A stretch of 15,578 nucleotides of DNA from Fusobacterium sp. (GTDB lineage Bacteria > Fusobacteriota > Fusobacteriia > Fusobacteriales > Fusobacteriaceae), in assembly GCA_018457305.1 (NCBI GenBank), contig JAGYHM010000017.1, positions 1 to 15,578 on the forward strand, read 5' to 3'. Both the position numbers and the translations under genes were made by a program. The notes beneath the pieces were generated by a model. The model searched no databases, had not been told where the DNA came from, and was given only the letters and a program-made list of their open reading frames with translations. The stretch's first letter is position 1. Every line of letters begins with the position of its first letter. Below, one piece after another: positions 12,448-15,578 of the stretch.

Positions 12448-15400
12448 TTAATTTATATAAGTATCTAATCTATTATTAAAGCTATCTATCACTCCAATAA
12501 TTTGTTTTGCTATATCCATTCTATTTTCAAATAAATGAACCATTGTTCCCAGTTTATTGAAAGGGTATTCTCTTAAAATATTTTTATCTAAACTTCCATT
12601 TTGAGTGATATGTTCTACTATCATTTTTACAAATTCTATTTGATTTATATTTAAACTTGCATCAGATATAAATTTTGAAAAAAGTTCATTTGCTGCCTCT
12701 GTATCTAAACCAACTATTTTACTAACAAGTTTAAGCAGAGGTTCATCTCCATATTCTTTTTGATAATCTGTTTTTGTTCCAAGCTCTCTCCACAAAAGAT
12801 TTTCAAAATATTGAATATCTTTTTTAGTTAATTTTTTATTATTTCTTAATTTATATATGGCTACTTCCTCTTGATGATTTTTTAAATAATGACTAACTTT
12901 CTTACGATAATTCTCCATATCATTAACAATATACTCACCAACATTTTCTCTGACTTCTAAAACTTCATCTGCAAAATTAGTATAGTAAATTCCAGCTGAA
13001 TTTCTATCTAAATATTTAATTAAATCTCTAAGAGCAACTCTCACTCTTTCATAGTCAAAAATATCTGCTTCATTCCAATACTCATTTGTTTGAACTTCTT
13101 TAATTAAATTTTCATGTTCTTTAACTTGAGCTATAGTTCCTTTATATGTAAGTTTCTCTGCTGTTTGTACAACACGATTTTTTTGTTTAGATGAAGCTAA
13201 ACCTTTTAGCTCTGCATACTCAATAGAATACATTAAATAATCAAATCTTTTAGCTAGTTCATCATCATCTATTGCTTGTATAAGTGGAGCTATAAATTCT
13301 TCAAGTTCTCTTACATCTGTGTTAGATAAATTTTCAAAACTAGATTTTTGATTAAATTTATGAATATATTGCAATTTCATTCTTACATTAAATTTATTTT
13401 CATCTATTCTTTTTATTTCACTCACAATATTATCTATCAATTTATCTCTATATTCAACATATTTATCAGTTTGAAATTCAAGAGCTTGTAATTCTTTAAT
13501 AATATTTACACGAATATTAAAAATATTTTCTGAAAGAGATTTTGTAAGTTTAGCTTCTTTACCATTTTTATTAGCTCTAAAAAATTCAAAATTTCCACAA
13601 TAATCAAATATTCTAAAATTTTCTTTATCTTGTCCCACTCCATATAAATCTTTACAAAGACGAGTACCTCTACCTATCATTTGCCAAAATTTAGTTTTAG
13701 AACGAACTTTTTTAAAGAATACAAGATTTAATATTTCAGGAATATCAATTCCTGTATCAAGCATATCAACTGATACTGCAATTTGTGGAAGTTTATCTTT
13801 AATTTCAAAATTATCCATAGTATTTTCTACAAATTTTATTCCTGTGTAAACTGCTTTGGCAAAATTTCCCTTATACTCTGGATATAAACTATTAAATCTA
13901 TCTACAATAAAATCTGCATGTTTTTTATTTTTAGCAAAAATTATTGTTTTTCCAAGTTTATCTCCACCTTCAACTTTCAAACCTTTTTCCATTAAATCTT
14001 GAATAACTGTATCAACAGTATTTTTATTAAATAATTTTGAATTTAAATTTTCTCCATCTATGTCTTTTGTATCTTCATCAAAAATTTCTTCAAACTCTTC
14101 CTTTTCTTCTTCTGATAAATCATCATAATGGATTCCTTCTTCCATAAGTTTTAATTTAGTTTCTATCGTATGATATGGAACTAGATATTTATTTTTAATT
14201 GCCTCATCAAGTTCATAGGCATAAGTAGGAACATTATTTTCTAATTCAAAAATTGAATAAGTATTTTTATCAAGTTCATTTTTTGGAGTTGCTGTCAGTC
14301 CTAATAATATTGCATCAAAATAAGAAAAAATATCTTGATATTTTTTATAAATACTACGATGGCTTTCATCAATAATTATTAAATCAAAGTGTCCACTTGT
14401 AAATATTTTTTTATTTTCTTTATTTTTTGCTTCATCAATAGCATTCATCATAGTCGGGTATGTAGAAAATACCATTCTACTTTCTGGATCATCTTTATTA
14501 TCTAATAAATTACATAAAGTTAAATCTGGCAATAAAGCTTTAAAATTTTTCTTTGCTTGTTTTACAAGTGCCGTTCTATCTGCTAAAAATAAAATATTTT
14601 TTACCCAACCTTTTTTTATTAAAACATCAACCATAGATATAGCTGTTCTTGTTTTCCCAGTTCCAGTTGCCATAACGAGTAAGGCTTTACGATTCCCTTT
14701 TTCAAGAGTATCACATACGGCTGTAATTGCAGATTTTTGATAATATCTATCTGTAATATTAGAATTTATTTCTAAGTCTTTCAAAGATTTTTTATTTTTT
14801 CTTCTATACTGTAAAGTTTCTAATTCTTCTTTTGTATATATTCCTGAAACCATTCTTTCTGGATAAGACACATCATCCCATAAATAATATTCAAAACCAT
14901 TTGTATAGAAAATAACAGGTCTAAGTCCATATTGTTTTTCTAAACAATCAGCATAAAGTTTAGCTTGAACTTGTCCAACTCGTGGGTCAACACTTGTTTT
15001 CTTTGCTTCAACAACTGCAAGTGCCTTTCCATCATCTCCAAACAAAACATAGTCCACTGCACCTTTCCCTGAAGGATTGTTAGTCATTCCATCTACTTCA
15101 ACTTCTTCAAGGCAATCTTTTCCTATTGTCCAACCATTTAATTCTAATTCTAAATCAATATACATCTTACGAGTTTTAAATTCAGAAATTTCATCAATTT
15201 TAAATTCACGATTTTTCTTATTATTTTCTCTTGTTCCTGCATTAGCAAGTCTTAATTCTTCATTTTCTTTAATAATTTCTTCTAATTTTTTATCTTTTGC
15301 TCCAAGTTCATCATATAATTTTTGAAGTTCTATTTTTGTTTTTTCTTCTTTTTCATTTTCATTATTTAAAAGAATATCTTCATTAAATTTTATTTCTTCA

Positions 15401-15578
15401 TATTCTTCTGAATAGCAATAATCAATCCAAGAAGTAAATTCAAAAAGATTTCTCAAAGCTAAAACTGCTTGTTCTCTTATAATTGGAGTAGATGAATGAA
15501 CAGCCTTGTTTCCTAATTTTTGAATAAATCTAATCATAGGAAATAATTTTACATCAATTATATCTTTAAATCCTCTAT
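12448..15578 (-). CDS. hsdR: Type I restriction enzyme R subunit (HsdR), N-terminus beyond the right edge
   Basis: The motor and nuclease subunit that, with HsdM and HsdS, translocates and cleaves unmodified DNA. The frame stays open past the Met at 15537 to the window edge (at least RGFKDIIDVKLFP before it), so the true start is outside. Numbering from that Met: residues 1-45 look like the end of the helical DUF4145-type N-terminal region. About 60-100 is a coiled coil. The PD-(D/E)xK nuclease has Asp162 and EAK (177-179). The superfamily 2 helicase has MATGTGKT (289-296), DESH (390-393), LTATP (414-418) and, further on, IGRGTRL. The C-terminal 300 residues are the helical complex-assembly domain. 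Motifs are intact and there is no frameshift. hsdM and hsdS would be expected upstream, right of 15578. Confidence 0.94.
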   Translation of the reverse strand, partial: RGFKDIIDVKLFPMIRFIQKLGNKAVHSSTPIIREQAVLALRNLFEFTSWIDYCYSEEYEEIKFNEDILLNNENEKEEKTKIELQKLYDELGAKDKKLEEIIKENEELRLANAGTRENNKKNREFKIDEISEFKTRKMYIDLELELNGWTIGKDCLEEVEVDGMTNNPSGKGAVDYVLFGDDGKALAVVEAKKTSVDPRVGQVQAKLYADCLEKQYGLRPVIFYTNGFEYYLWDDVSYPERMVSGIYTKEELETLQYRRKNKKSLKDLEINSNITDRYYQKSAITAVCDTLEKGNRKALLVMATGTGKTRTAISMVDVLIKKGWVKNILFLADRTALVKQAKKNFKALLPDLTLCNLLDNKDDPESRMVFSTYPTMMNAIDEAKNKENKKIFTSGHFDLIIIDESHRSIYKKYQDIFSYFDAILLGLTATPKNELDKNTYSIFELENNVPTYAYELDEAIKNKYLVPYHTIETKLKLMEEGIHYDDLSEEEKEEFEEIFDEDTKDIDGENLNSKLFNKNTVDTVIQDLMEKGLKVEGGDKLGKTIIFAKNKKHADFIVDRFNSLYPEYKGNFAKAVYTGIKFVENTMDNFEIKDKLPQIAVSVDMLDTGIDIPEILNLVFFKKVRSKTKFWQMIGRGTRLCKDLYGVGQDKENFRIFDYCGNFEFFRANKNGKEAKLTKSLSENIFNIRVNIIKELQALEFQTDKYVEYRDKLIDNIVSEIKRIDENKFNVRMKLQYIHKFNQKSSFENLSNTDVRELEEFIAPLIQAIDDDELAKRFDYLMYSIEYAELKGLASSKQKNRVVQTAEKLTYKGTIAQVKEHENLIKEVQTNEYWNEADIFDYERVRVALRDLIKYLDRNSAGIYYTNFADEVLEVRENVGEYIVNDMENYRKKVSHYLKNHQEEVAIYKLRNNKKLTKKDIQYFENLLWRELGTKTDYQKEYGDEPLLKLVSKIVGLDTEAANELFSKFISDASLNINQIEFVKMIVEHITQNGSLDKNILREYPFNKLGTMVHLFENRMDIAKQIIGVIDSFNNRLDTYIN

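Noticed and set aside
12448..15578. Orphan or decayed hsdR
   Set aside because: The frame is intact with all motifs; partner genes are simply expected beyond the right edge, so absence cannot be claimed.

Overview
The window is mostly very AT-rich DNA, roughly 25% GC by eye. Shine-Dalgarno sites are strong (GGAGG or GGGG types), codons are A/T-ending, and most ends carry compact hairpin terminators. The gene content includes WhiA, a PduO-type cobalamin adenosyltransferase, a DUF1846/UPF0371 protein and a cysteine-synthase-fold lyase. Together these fit a Fusobacterium-like anaerobe of the F. nucleatum GC class; this is inference from style and gene content, not a species call. The first ~180 bases differ: they are near 45-50% GC and encode the C-terminus of a proteobacterial ApaH, so the left edge is either foreign DNA or an assembly junction.

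Layout, left to right. 1-176: tail of apaH (+). 178-1689: two minus-strand genes of unknown function, a coiled-coil protein downstream of a 375-aa protein with an HTH-like patch. 1690-1898: divergent control region with a perfect 16-bp palindrome that supplies a -35 box to the minus-strand promoter. 1899-2791: a NYN-domain (PIN-like) protein followed by a 46-aa protein resembling the plant seed-maturation (SMP) domain. 2797-2828: a shared bidirectional terminator.

2826-8185: a minus-strand cluster read as small membrane protein, polA, whiA, ribF. GC-rich hairpin elements fill the polA-whiA and whiA-ribF gaps. 8355-9428: ssb and a cob(I)alamin adenosyltransferase as a plus-strand pair, ending in a terminator. 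9568-11082: a DUF1846 protein, then a terminator and a third GC-rich element. 11396-12397: a fold-type II PLP enzyme with its own near-consensus promoter. 12448-15578: a type I restriction HsdR subunit (-) whose N-terminus runs off the right edge; hsdM and hsdS are not in the window.

Most of the core is housekeeping: DNA replication and repair (polA, ssb), flavin synthesis (ribF), a WhiA regulator, B12 activation and cysteine metabolism. The less ordinary material is the NYN/SMP pair with its palindromic control region, the dispersed GC-rich elements whose small stems covary between copies, the ApaH scar at the left edge, and an active-site change suggesting that the cysteine-synthase homologue may be an H2S-producing lyase.
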